From NCBI GenBank assembly GCA_019689955.1, contig JADGGM010000143.1:1-7301 (forward strand): a stretch of 7,301 nt of DNA, read 5' to 3'. The number at the start of each line of letters is the position of its first letter. Within the stretch, counting starts at the first letter, position 1. Shown piece after piece: positions 1 to 5,837 of the stretch. Position numbers and translations under genes: made by a program. The stretch comes from Gemmatimonadaceae bacterium. Its GTDB lineage: Bacteria > Gemmatimonadota > Gemmatimonadetes > Gemmatimonadales > Gemmatimonadaceae. The notes beneath the pieces are model-generated. The model saw only the letters and a program-made list of their open reading frames with translations. It searched no databases and was not told where the DNA came from.

Positions 1-31
1 CCCACCCCCCGCGCACACCCCATCCGCCATC

Positions 32-47
32 TACGGGTTTTCCCGTT
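32..47 (+). promoter_or_regulatory. Operator-like palindrome 1 (TACGGG-N4-CCCGTT)
   Basis: This is an inverted repeat of two 6-base arms separated by four bases, with one mismatch from the perfect form TACGGG-N4-CCCGTA. The flanking bases extend it to TCTACGGG and CCCGTTGA. It overlaps the -35 box. BlaI/MecI regulators bind dyads with TAC and GTA at the outer ends, so this is a good candidate autoregulatory operator. The binding protein is inferred. Confidence 0.6.
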
Positions 48-74
48 GACAGGCCGGGCCCCATGGCGTATATC
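46..74 (+). promoter_or_regulatory. Sigma70-type promoter of the BlaI/M56 operon
   Basis: A consensus -35 hexamer TTGACA (46-51) is followed after exactly 17 bases by TATATC (69-74), which keeps the first four bases of the -10 consensus. Transcription would start near position 81. The -35 overlaps the right half of one operator-like palindrome, and the start point falls in a second one. That arrangement suits repression by the BlaI-type protein encoded just downstream. The hexamers and spacing are seen directly; promoter activity is inferred. Confidence 0.75.
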
Positions 75-90
75 TACGGGGAAACCAGTA
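75..90 (+). promoter_or_regulatory. Operator-like palindrome 2 (TACGGG-N4-CCAGTA)
   Basis: This is a second copy of the same dyad, with an identical left arm, the same 4-base spacer and one mismatch in the right arm. It begins 43 bases (about four helical turns) after the first copy and covers the predicted transcription start. Two phased sites around one promoter are typical of cooperative repressor binding. Confidence 0.55.
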
Positions 91-142
91 CGTGAAATCC
101 CGTCGTTCGGCCGTTCACCCCGAGCCCCCATCCTCGCCCGCC

Positions 143-523
143 ATGCCGCGTCCCAAGCTCACCGATCGCGAGCTCGATGTCATGAGCATCCTCTGGCGCG
201 AGGGCTCCGGCACCGTCGCCGAAGTCCGCGCGCAGCTCGATGACTCGCTGGCCTACACGTCCGTGCTCTGGGTCCTCCAGACGCTGGAGGAGAAGGGGTA
301 CGTCCGCCACGAGCAGGAGGGGCGCGCGTACCGCTACGTGCCGCGCATCGGGCCCGAGGCGGCCGGGGGGCGCGCGCTCTCCAACATCCTCGACAAGGTC
401 TTCCACGGGTCGGCCGAGTTGCTCCTTGCGCAGCTCGTCTCCGAGCGCAACCTCGACCCGGCGGAGCTCCGCCGCATGCGCGAGCTCCTCAACCGCCGGC
501 TCGGCAAGCGGGGGAAACCATGA
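143..523 (+). CDS. BlaI/MecI/CopY-family transcriptional repressor
   Basis: This is a 126-residue winged-helix repressor of the BlaI/MecI type. Family members bind promoter dyads as dimers and are released by cleavage when the partner M56 protease is activated. The N-terminal two thirds carry the family pattern: a first helix around LTDRELDVMSILW, a recognition region around SLAYTSVLWVLQTLEEKGYV, and a wing ending in YRYVP. The remaining helices (from about residue 72) would form the dimerisation and cleavage segment. I start at ATG 143 because the family consensus begins there (MPRPKLTDRE). A GTG at 92 would add 17 residues unlike the family, and neither start has a clear Shine-Dalgarno sequence. 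Its stop overlaps the M56 start as ATGA, so the two are probably translationally coupled. Autoregulation through the two upstream palindromes is likely. The ligand or stress it responds to cannot be read from the sequence. Confidence 0.92.
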   Translation: MPRPKLTDRELDVMSILWREGSGTVAEVRAQLDDSLAYTSVLWVLQTLEEKGYVRHEQEGRAYRYVPRIGPEAAGGRALSNILDKVFHGSAELLLAQLVSERNLDPAELRRMRELLNRRLGKRGKP

Positions 524-1770
524 TCGCCGCGTGGATGCTCCGCGCCGCGGTGACGGCGCTGCTCGTCGCGATCGCGGCGTGGCTCGCGGATGCCGTCGCG
601 CAGCTCTTCGGGCGGCCGCGTCGCTGGATCTGGGCCGGGGCGCTCGGCGCGGCGGCCCTCCTCCCCGTCGCCGCACAGTGGGCCCCGATCGCGTCGCTCC
701 TTCACCTCCTCGCCGTGCGCTGGCTCCCGCTATCGGCGCTGCTCGCGGCGATACCGCGCCTCCCGGCGGCCGTCGCCCTCCCGGGTGCGGCGCACGCGGC
801 CCCCGTGGACGCGGCGCTGGCGAGCGTCGCGCGGGGCGGGGTGTGGAACGGCGTCCTCCTCCTCGCTTGGGGCGGTGCGTCGGTCGTCGTCGCCGGTGTG
901 CTCGTCGCGGTCCACCTCCGCACGCGCGCGGCGCGCGCTTCGTGGACCTCGGCCCACCTCGACGGTCACCCCGTGTTCCTCGCCGACGAGACCGGCCCCG
1001 CGGTCGTCGGCGTCGTGCGCCCGGCGGTCGTGCTCCCCGCCTGGGTGCTTCGCGCCCCGGCCGAGGCCCGGCGGCTCATCCTGCGCCACGAGTGGGAGCA
1101 CCTGGCCGCCGGCGACTCGCGCCTCCTCGCCGCCGCGGTGGTCGCGGTCGCACTCACGCCCTGGAACGCCGCGCTGTGGTGGCTCTACCGGCGGCTTCGC
1201 TGGGCCGTGGAAACCGATTGCGACGCGCGCGTCCTGGCCTCCGGAGCCGACGTGCGCGCCTATGGAGAGCTGCTCCTCGCCGCGGCCGCGCGATGGACGG
1301 CCTCCTTGCACCTGAGCCCCACGCTGGGCGCTCACACCTCACTTCTCGAACGGAGACTCCTTGCCATGACCGCCGTCCCACGTTCGCACCGCCCGCTCCG
1401 GGCGCTCCCACTCCTCGCGGCGCTCGCCCTGGTGGGCGCGGCTGCCTGCGACACCGCATCGCCCACGGAAACCGCCGCCGCGCCGCACGCGTCGGAACGA
1501 AAGGCCATTCCCGTGACGAGCTGGACGGTTCAGAGGGCGCAGATCGACCTTCGCGGGAAGAATGGCGCGACGTTCACGCTCGTGCCGGCGTCGGACACGA
1601 GCCTCACGCTCGTGACGACCAAGGATGGCACGGCCAAGGTGACGGGGGTCGTCCGATTCGCGGCCCAGAAGATGGTCCTCAACGGGCAGGAGCTCTCGGT
1701 GTCCGGCCACGGGACGATGGTGTTCGGCGACCGCGGCGACTCGGCGCCCCTTTTTTCGTCCCGAAAGTAG
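520..1770 (+). CDS. M56-family (BlaR1-like) membrane zinc metalloprotease with a short extracytoplasmic tail
   Basis: This 416-residue protein is the usual partner of a BlaI-type repressor. In the family, the integral-membrane M56 protease is activated by an external signal and leads to repressor cleavage. Hydrophobic segments lie at about residues 2-20, 37-65 and 111-131. The zinc motif is HEWEH at 190-194, followed by a helix and then ETDCDARVL, in which E231 is the likely third zinc ligand. Another hydrophobic segment (about 294-309) ends in AAC (C310), resembling a lipobox. The last roughly 105 residues are polar and beta-rich-looking (threonine/valine repeats). There is no penicillin-binding sensor domain with SxxK, SxN or KTG motifs, so it is not a classical beta-lactam sensor. 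The tail may sense something else or bind a partner. The start is fixed by the ATGA overlap with the repressor and a GGGGGAAA upstream. Confidence 0.9.
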   Translation: MIAAWMLRAAVTALLVAIAAWLADAVAQLFGRPRRWIWAGALGAAALLPVAAQWAPIASLLHLLAVRWLPLSALLAAIPRLPAAVALPGAAHAAPVDAALASVARGGVWNGVLLLAWGGASVVVAGVLVAVHLRTRAARASWTSAHLDGHPVFLADETGPAVVGVVRPAVVLPAWVLRAPAEARRLILRHEWEHLAAGDSRLLAAAVVAVALTPWNAALWWLYRRLRWAVETDCDARVLASGADVRAYGELLLAAAARWTASLHLSPTLGAHTSLLERRLLAMTAVPRSHRPLRALPLLAALALVGAAACDTASPTETAAAPHASERKAIPVTSWTVQRAQIDLRGKNGATFTLVPASDTSLTLVTTKDGTAKVTGVVRFAAQKMVLNGQELSVSGHGTMVFGDRGDSAPLFSSRK

Positions 1771-1819
1771 GGGTTCCCCCCGCGCCATCTGTCATCTTAA
1801 GTGACGACCTCAAGTCATC

Positions 1820-1847
1820 GGGCGGCCCTGGCACTCCAGGGCTGCCC
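1820..1847 (+). terminator. Strong hairpin after the BlaI/M56 operon, probable terminator
   Basis: Arms of 12 bases (1820-1831 and 1836-1847) pair with a single G-U wobble around the 4-base loop CACT. The core is GCCCTGG/CCAGGGC. Only a weak T stretch follows (CACGTTTG), so this is not a textbook intrinsic terminator. Its position 50 bases after the M56 stop fits termination or 3'-end protection. Because the next gene starts only 38 bases later, it could also lie in that gene's leader. Confidence 0.5.
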
Positions 1848-1884
1848 CACGTTTGACCCTGGCTGACACCCACAAGAGGCCTCT

Positions 1885-2289
1885 GTGCGCCGTTCTTCCG
1901 TCGCCCTCGCGTTTCTTTCGGTCTTCGTCGTCGCCTGCGCTTCCGGCGGGAAGCAGCACAGCGACAACCCCACCAAGCCCAGCGCGAGCAAGACCAAGTC
2001 GTCCACTGACCAGTCGCGCCTCACCCTCGAAGAGATCACCGCGGCCAACCTTCCGACGGCGTACGACCTCGTCGATCGCCTCCGCCGCCCCTGGCTCCGC
2101 CGCGACGCCGTGACCGGCGGAGACGTGGCGGTGTACATGGACGAGCGGAACATCGGGGGCGCCTCGGCCCTCCGCGACATCCCCTCTGTGGATGTGCAGG
2201 AGATGGAGTATCTTCGTAACGACGAAGCCGTCCGCCGCTGGGGGGCGGACGTCAAGGGAAGCGTCATCGTCGTGACCCGCCGGCGCTGA
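1885..2289 (+). CDS. Small lipoprotein with TonB-receptor plug-like C-terminus
   Basis: This 134-residue protein has a lipoprotein signal. MRRS is followed by a hydrophobic stretch ending in the lipobox VVAC, with the acylated cysteine at position 18, so it should be membrane-anchored. Residues 19-45 are a low-complexity Ser/Lys/Thr linker. The remainder (about 46-134) resembles the end of a TonB-dependent receptor plug domain. It has a region like AVYMDERNIGG, then DIPSVDVQEMEYLRNDEAVRRWG, then a final strand GSVIVVTRR. This parallels the plug pattern of a valine-rich strand, a residue run pointing to Tyr/Trp-Gly, and GVIxITT. There is no receptor barrel. I chose GTG 1885 because AAGAGG (1874-1879) sits five bases upstream and the signal peptide begins there. 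The role is unknown; similar isolated plug-like lipoproteins recur in TonB-rich phyla. No promoter was recognised. Confidence 0.75.
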   Translation: MRRSSVALAFLSVFVVACASGGKQHSDNPTKPSASKTKSSTDQSRLTLEEITAANLPTAYDLVDRLRRPWLRRDAVTGGDVAVYMDERNIGGASALRDIPSVDVQEMEYLRNDEAVRRWGADVKGSVIVVTRRR

Positions 2290-2304
2290 GCCGGTAGCAC
2301 ATGC

Positions 2305-2329
2305 GGCGCGCGCCGGCTGGCCGCGCGCC
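2305..2329 (+). terminator. GC hairpin after the lipoprotein gene, possible terminator
   Basis: A perfect 8-base inverted repeat, GGCGCGCG (2305-2312) and CGCGCGCC (2322-2329), encloses nine bases that can add two more pairs. It lies 15 bases after the lipoprotein stop. No T tract follows, so intrinsic termination is uncertain; transcript-end stabilisation or Rho-assisted termination would also fit. Confidence 0.4.
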
Positions 2330-2342
2330 CACGGGTTCGGGC

Positions 2343-2380
2343 AGCCACGACTGTCGCGTTGGATGGAGATGGTCGTGGCT
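2343..2380 (+). other. Structured intergenic stem in the moxR leader region
   Basis: AGCCACGAC (2343-2351) is exactly complementary to GTCGTGGCT (2372-2380) across a 20-base loop. It lies in the 243-base gap between the lipoprotein and the MoxR gene (2290-2532), together with the GC hairpin before it and the palindromes after it. The rest of the gap, about 2433-2532, shows no gene and no promoter that I can support. The function of the stem is unknown. Confidence 0.3.
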
Positions 2381-2401
2381 TCGCTGCCTCAGACGGGTTC
2401 G

Positions 2402-2417
2402 TACGGGGTGTCCCGTA
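2402..2417 (+). promoter_or_regulatory. Operator-like palindrome 3 (TACGGG-N4-CCCGTA), perfect copy
   Basis: This is a perfect 6+6 dyad with a 4-base spacer. Its left arm is identical to those of the two palindromes at the BlaI promoter, and the spacing is the same. It lies 115 bases before the proposed MoxR start. This is the best evidence that the BlaI-type repressor also controls the MoxR operon. I could not identify a convincing promoter beside it. It also overlaps an alternative stem (2403-2410 with 2425-2432). Confidence 0.5.
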
Positions 2418-2532
2418 GGACGTGCACCCCGTTCCCGCAGCGGCCCGGCCGCCAGCCCGCAACTTTCACCTCCGTGCCGACCACGTTGGGTCCGATCCGC
2501 GACGTGAGGACGGTGACGATCGGACTCGAGAC

Positions 2533-3594
2533 ATGACGATGCACTCCACCACACCGAACACGACCCACCCCGGCGCGACCACGCGGTCGGCCGGCGATGC
2601 CATGAATCGCGACGCCCTCCTGGCCGCGGCCGGCCGCCTTCGCTCCGAGGTCGCCAAGCGAATCGTCGGTCAGGAGCAAGTGATGGAAGAAGTGCTCATG
2701 GCGATGCTCGCCGGCGGCCACGCGCTCCTCGTCGGCGTCCCCGGCCTCGCCAAGACGCTCATGATCCGCTCGATCGCCGAGGCGATGTCGCTGGAGTTCC
2801 GCCGCATCCAGTTCACCCCGGACCTCGTGCCGAGCGACATCACCGGCACCGAGATCCTCGAGGAGGATTCCTCCACGGGGGCGCGCCGCTTCCGCTTCGT
2901 CCGCGGCCCGGTGTTCGCCAACATCGTCCTCGCCGACGAGATCAACCGGACCCCGCCGCGCACGCAGGCGGCGCTCCTCGAGGCGATGCAGGAGCGCCAC
3001 GTCACCGCGGCGGGCGAGACGATGCTCCTCCCCAAGCCGTTCTTCGTGCTCGCCACGCAGAACCCGATCGAGCAGGAAGGGACCTACCCCCTCCCGGAAG
3101 CGCAGCTCGACCGGTTCATCTTCAACATCCTCATCGGCTACCCGTCGGAAGAGGAGGAGGTGGGGATCCTGCGCAGCACGACGGCGGTGGACACGACGGA
3201 GCTGCGCCCGGTGCTCGGCGGCGCGGAGACGATCGCGCTCCAGCAACTGGTGCGCGAGATGCCGGCCTCGGAGCCGATCCTGCGCTACGCCGCGGCGCTG
3301 GCGCGGGCGACGCGCCCGGACGGCGAGAACGTGCCGCCGATCGTGAAGCAGTACGTGCGCTGGGGCGCGGGGCCGCGCGCGGGGCAGGCGCTCATCCTCG
3401 GCGCCAAGGCGCACGCGCTCCTCGAGGGGCGCCACGCGGTCGCGCCGCAGGACATCAAGCGCGTCGCGCACCCGGTGCTCCGCCACCGCGTGCTCGTCAA
3501 CTTCGCCGCCGAGGCGGAGGGGGTGACCACCGAGCAGGTGATCGACGCGCTCCTCGCCCACGTCGAAGCCCCGTCGAGCAAGCTCGCGCTGTAG
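2533..3594 (+). CDS. MoxR-family AAA+ ATPase
   Basis: This 353-residue AAA+ ATPase of the MoxR/RavA group is a chaperone-like enzyme thought to use ATP to activate or assemble proteins carrying von Willebrand A domains, such as the DUF58 and BatA-type products encoded downstream. Motifs are intact: RIVGQEQV near 43-50, Walker A GVPGLAKT at 68-75, Walker B LADEINR at 133-139, and the family signature ATQNPIEQEGTYPLPEAQLD followed by RF at 174-195. The C-terminal lid domain covers about 250-353. I start at ATG 2533. ATG 2539 and ATG 2602 are also possible, and the family homology itself begins near residue 26; none has a strong ribosome binding site. A start at 2602 would still give 330 residues, normal for the family. 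It is the first gene of a tight operon, 12 bases ahead of the DUF58 gene. Confidence 0.95.
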   Translation: MTMHSTTPNTTHPGATTRSAGDAMNRDALLAAAGRLRSEVAKRIVGQEQVMEEVLMAMLAGGHALLVGVPGLAKTLMIRSIAEAMSLEFRRIQFTPDLVPSDITGTEILEEDSSTGARRFRFVRGPVFANIVLADEINRTPPRTQAALLEAMQERHVTAAGETMLLPKPFFVLATQNPIEQEGTYPLPEAQLDRFIFNILIGYPSEEEEVGILRSTTAVDTTELRPVLGGAETIALQQLVREMPASEPILRYAAALARATRPDGENVPPIVKQYVRWGAGPRAGQALILGAKAHALLEGRHAVAPQDIKRVAHPVLRHRVLVNFAAEAEGVTTEQVIDALLAHVEAPSSKLAL

Positions 3595-3606
3595 GACGCG
3601 CTGTCG

Positions 3607-4488
3607 ATGTCTCTCGCCACTTACGCCGGTGTCCTGGACGCGGTCCGGGGGATCGGCTGGCCCGCGCTGCGCCGGGTCCGGAGCGCCGTGCCCGGCCCCC
3701 ACGTCTCGCGGGTGCGCGGTACCACGGCGGAGTTCGTGGAGTATCGCCCGTACCGCCAGGGCGATGAGCCGAAGAAGATCGACTGGAAGCTCGTCGCCCG
3801 CACGGACCGCGTCTACATCCGCCTCTCGCAGGAGCGCGCGATCCTCCCGACCATGCTCGTGCTCGACGCGAGCGGGTCGATGGCGTTCCCGACCACGACG
3901 AACGCGAAGTGGGAGCTGGCGCGCCAGCTCGGGATCGGGCTGGCCGAGGTCGCGCGCCACCGCGGCGACCCGGTGGGGATGACCGTCGTCTCCGCCGCGG
4001 GGACGCGCACGATCCCGCCGCGCACGCGGCGCACGGTGCTCGAGGAGATGATGCACGCGGTGGAGATCACCCCCGCGGGCGGGGAAGCGCTCGCCCCCGC
4101 CGCGCAGGACGCGATGCGCCGCGCCCCGCGCGTGGTGCTCATCACCGACTTCCTCGGCGACGCGGAAGCGCTGCTCGCGGCCGGGCGCACGTTCGTGGCG
4201 TCGGGGGGGGAGCTGCACGCGGTGCACGTCGTCGACCCCGGGGAGCTGGACCCCGATCCCCGGAAGCTCCTCCTCGCCGACCCCGAGCATCCGGACATCC
4301 GGCGCCCCATGTCGCCGCCGGCGCGCGCGGCGTACCTGCGCCGTTTCACCGAGTGGCGCGAGTCGATCGCGCGCGAGTGGCGGCGCGCGGGCGCGGTGTA
4401 CTCGATGGTGGTCCCCGGGCGGGAGCCGATGCGGCGCATGGTGCGCCGGATCACGACCCCCCCCAACGGCGCACGGATCGGTCGATGA
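3607..4488 (+). CDS. DUF58 protein with von Willebrand A-like domain
   Basis: This 293-residue DUF58 protein is the standard partner of MoxR ATPases and probably a substrate or adaptor of the complex. The DUF58 signature spans about residues 42-72: EFVEYRPYRQGDEPKKIDW and then KLVARTDRVYIR. A von Willebrand A-like fold follows, with an intact metal-ion site motif DASGS (D87, S89, S91) and a later acidic strand end, LITDF (D181). No membrane segment is visible, so it is probably cytosolic or membrane-associated through partners; many longer DUF58 proteins have two N-terminal helices that are absent here. AGGA at 3593-3596, which overlaps the MoxR stop codon, serves as a weak ribosome binding site. 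Its stop overlaps the BatA-like start as ATGA, indicating translational coupling. Confidence 0.93.
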   Translation: MSLATYAGVLDAVRGIGWPALRRVRSAVPGPHVSRVRGTTAEFVEYRPYRQGDEPKKIDWKLVARTDRVYIRLSQERAILPTMLVLDASGSMAFPTTTNAKWELARQLGIGLAEVARHRGDPVGMTVVSAAGTRTIPPRTRRTVLEEMMHAVEITPAGGEALAPAAQDAMRRAPRVVLITDFLGDAEALLAAGRTFVASGGELHAVHVVDPGELDPDPRKLLLADPEHPDIRRPMSPPARAAYLRRFTEWRESIAREWRRAGAVYSMVVPGREPMRRMVRRITTPPNGARIGR

Positions 4489-5825
4489 GCTTCCTGGCAC
4501 CGATCTTCTTCTACATCGGGCTCGGCGTCGCCGCCGGGGCGATCGCGCTGCACTTCATCGTCACGCGGCAGCCGACCTCGAGCCCGCTCCCGACGGTCCG
4601 CTTCATCCCGACGAGCGCGGTGCGCGTGACGACCGTCTCGCCGGTGCCCGAGGATCTGCTCCTCCTCCTCGTGCGCGTGCTCATCGCGATCCTCATCGGC
4701 GCGGCGTTCGCGCGTCCGGTGATCCTTCCCAAGCGGCGCCCGGTGGCGCGCGTGGTGCTCGCGGACGTCTCGCGCGCGGTCGGCGACGGCGCGATCGCCA
4801 CGGTGCGCGACAGCGCGCGCGCGCTGCTCCGCGACGAGCGGGACGTGCTGGTGGTGTTCGACTCCGCCGCGCACGTGGTGCGCCGCAACGCGGCCGACTC
4901 CGCGTCGCACCTCGCGCGCACCGAGCGCGAGGGACGGCTCTCCCCGGCGCTCATCGCCGGGCTGCGCGCCGCGTCGGAGATCCGGAGCAGCGCGGATTCG
5001 ATCGAGCTGGCGGTGATCTCCCCCTTCCGCGTCACGGAGATGGACGGCGCGACGTCCGCGCTCCGCGCGCTCTGGCCCGGGCGCGTGCACGTGGTGCGCG
5101 TCCCGGCGCGCGGCGACTCGACCGTGCTCGCCACGGGGTTCTCGCTGCGCGCGTCGAACGACGATCCCGTCGTGCTCGCCGCGGCGGCGGACGGGGTTCC
5201 GTCGCGCGACTCGGTGGTGCGCATCGTGCGCGGCACGGCCACGGCGGAGGACAGCGCGTGGGCCGCCGCGGGGCGGCGCACGCTCGTGCGCTGGCCCGCC
5301 GCGGGGGCGCCCCCGGGGTGGGTGGCGCGCGCGCGCCCCGACACGGTGCAGGCGGTGGTCGCCGGTGAAGCGGCGCTCGTCACACCGCTCGAGCGGCGGT
5401 GGCAGCTCGACACGGCGGTACGCGCGACGCGCGTGGCCGCGCGATGGGTGGACGGCGCGCCGGCGGCGATCGACCGCGCGGTGGGCGAGGGGTGCATCCG
5501 CGACGTGGCGATCACGGTCCCGACGCGCGGCGACGTGATGCTGCGCCCGGCGTTCGGGCACTTCCTGCGCGCGCTCGGCGCGCCGTGCGAGAGCGTGGCC
5601 GGCGGGCCCGCCCTGGGCGACGCGGAGCTGCGCGCCTTCGCCGGCACGGGCGCGCTCGCGGCGCAGAGCGCGATCAAGCCCCCGGACACGGTGGCCACGC
5701 CGCTCGTGCCGTGGCTCATCGCGGCCGCGCTCGCGCTCGCGCTGCTCGAGCTGCTCGTCCGCCGCGGCTCCGCGCCGCGGTGGAGCGCGGCGGTGGATGA
5801 CGCCGGCCGCGAGGAGGCAGCCTAA
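4485..5825 (+). CDS. BatA-like membrane protein (aerotolerance-regulator N-terminal domain), stop codon supplied by the IS element
   Basis: This 446-residue protein begins like BatA-family proteins (MSFLAPIFFYIGLGVAAGAIALHF is split here by residue position: first membrane helix about 5-24). The segment RFIPTSAV and a second hydrophobic helix (about 57-76) follow. A degenerate von Willebrand A-like domain comes next: its metal site reads DVSRA (D94, S96, A98), lacking the last serine of DxSxS, so metal binding may be lost. The long middle region (about 100-400) has alternating beta-rich segments and is probably extracytoplasmic. A final helix lies at about 407-425, followed by a short charged tail. 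The last codons read GAG GAG GCA GCC TAA. The bases after position 5820 belong to the IS110 element; the restored ancestral sequence would read GCA GCA TGA. The encoded protein is the same either way. Confidence 0.88.
   Translation: MSFLAPIFFYIGLGVAAGAIALHFIVTRQPTSSPLPTVRFIPTSAVRVTTVSPVPEDLLLLLVRVLIAILIGAAFARPVILPKRRPVARVVLADVSRAVGDGAIATVRDSARALLRDERDVLVVFDSAAHVVRRNAADSASHLARTEREGRLSPALIAGLRAASEIRSSADSIELAVISPFRVTEMDGATSALRALWPGRVHVVRVPARGDSTVLATGFSLRASNDDPVVLAAAADGVPSRDSVVRIVRGTATAEDSAWAAAGRRTLVRWPAAGAPPGWVARARPDTVQAVVAGEAALVTPLERRWQLDTAVRATRVAARWVDGAPAAIDRAVGEGCIRDVAITVPTRGDVMLRPAFGHFLRALGAPCESVAGGPALGDAELRAFAGTGALAAQSAIKPPDTVATPLVPWLIAAALALALLELLVRRGSAPRWSAAVDDAGREEAA
5816..5821 (+). repeat. 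Left junction of the IS110 insertion, core AG at 5819-5820
   Basis: GGCAGC occurs here and at 7273-7278, the two ends of the insertion. Target and element end share these six bases, so the exact crossover cannot be placed by comparing flanks alone. The guide segments of the predicted bridge RNA put the 2-base core at 5819-5820 (CT on the - strand). Confidence 0.75.
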
Positions 5826-5831
5826 TGCGCG

Positions 5832-5837
5832 TGTCAA
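5832..5837 (-). promoter_or_regulatory. -35 half of the circle-junction promoter, in the right end
   Basis: The - strand reads TTGACA here, a perfect -35 box pointing out of the right end. In the inserted state it faces the BatA-like gene and has no good -10 at 17 bases. In the excised circle, 11 bases of right end, the 2-base core and 4 bases of left end give a 17-base spacer to TACCTT (7271-7266). It overlaps the transposase stop codon. Confidence 0.7.

Noticed and set aside
92..142. GTG at 92 as the start of the BlaI-type repressor
   Set aside because: It adds 17 residues unlike the family, and the predicted transcript starts only about 10 bases upstream; ATG 143 begins at the family consensus. 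It cannot be fully excluded.
1747..1773. Hairpin spanning the M56 stop codon (CCCC/GGGG with TTTCG/CGAAA)
   Set aside because: It is interrupted by a 3+3 internal loop, overlaps coding sequence and has no T tract; the hairpin at 1820-1847 is a better terminator candidate.
1791..1818. Repeated GTCA/TGAC and AAGT elements between the M56 and lipoprotein genes
   Set aside because: The arms are only four bases and their centres do not coincide; no convincing operator or promoter emerges.
240..1856. A 538-codon + strand frame overlapping the BlaI and M56 genes
   Set aside because: Its composition is Arg/Pro/Gly-rich and it is a shifted reading of two well-supported genes.
2389..5837. Very long - strand open frames (703 and 674 codons) opposite the MoxR, DUF58 and BatA-like genes
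   Set aside because: They are Arg/Ala/His-rich, have no recognisable domain, and lie antisense to genes with clear family motifs; they arise from the GC-rich wobble pattern.
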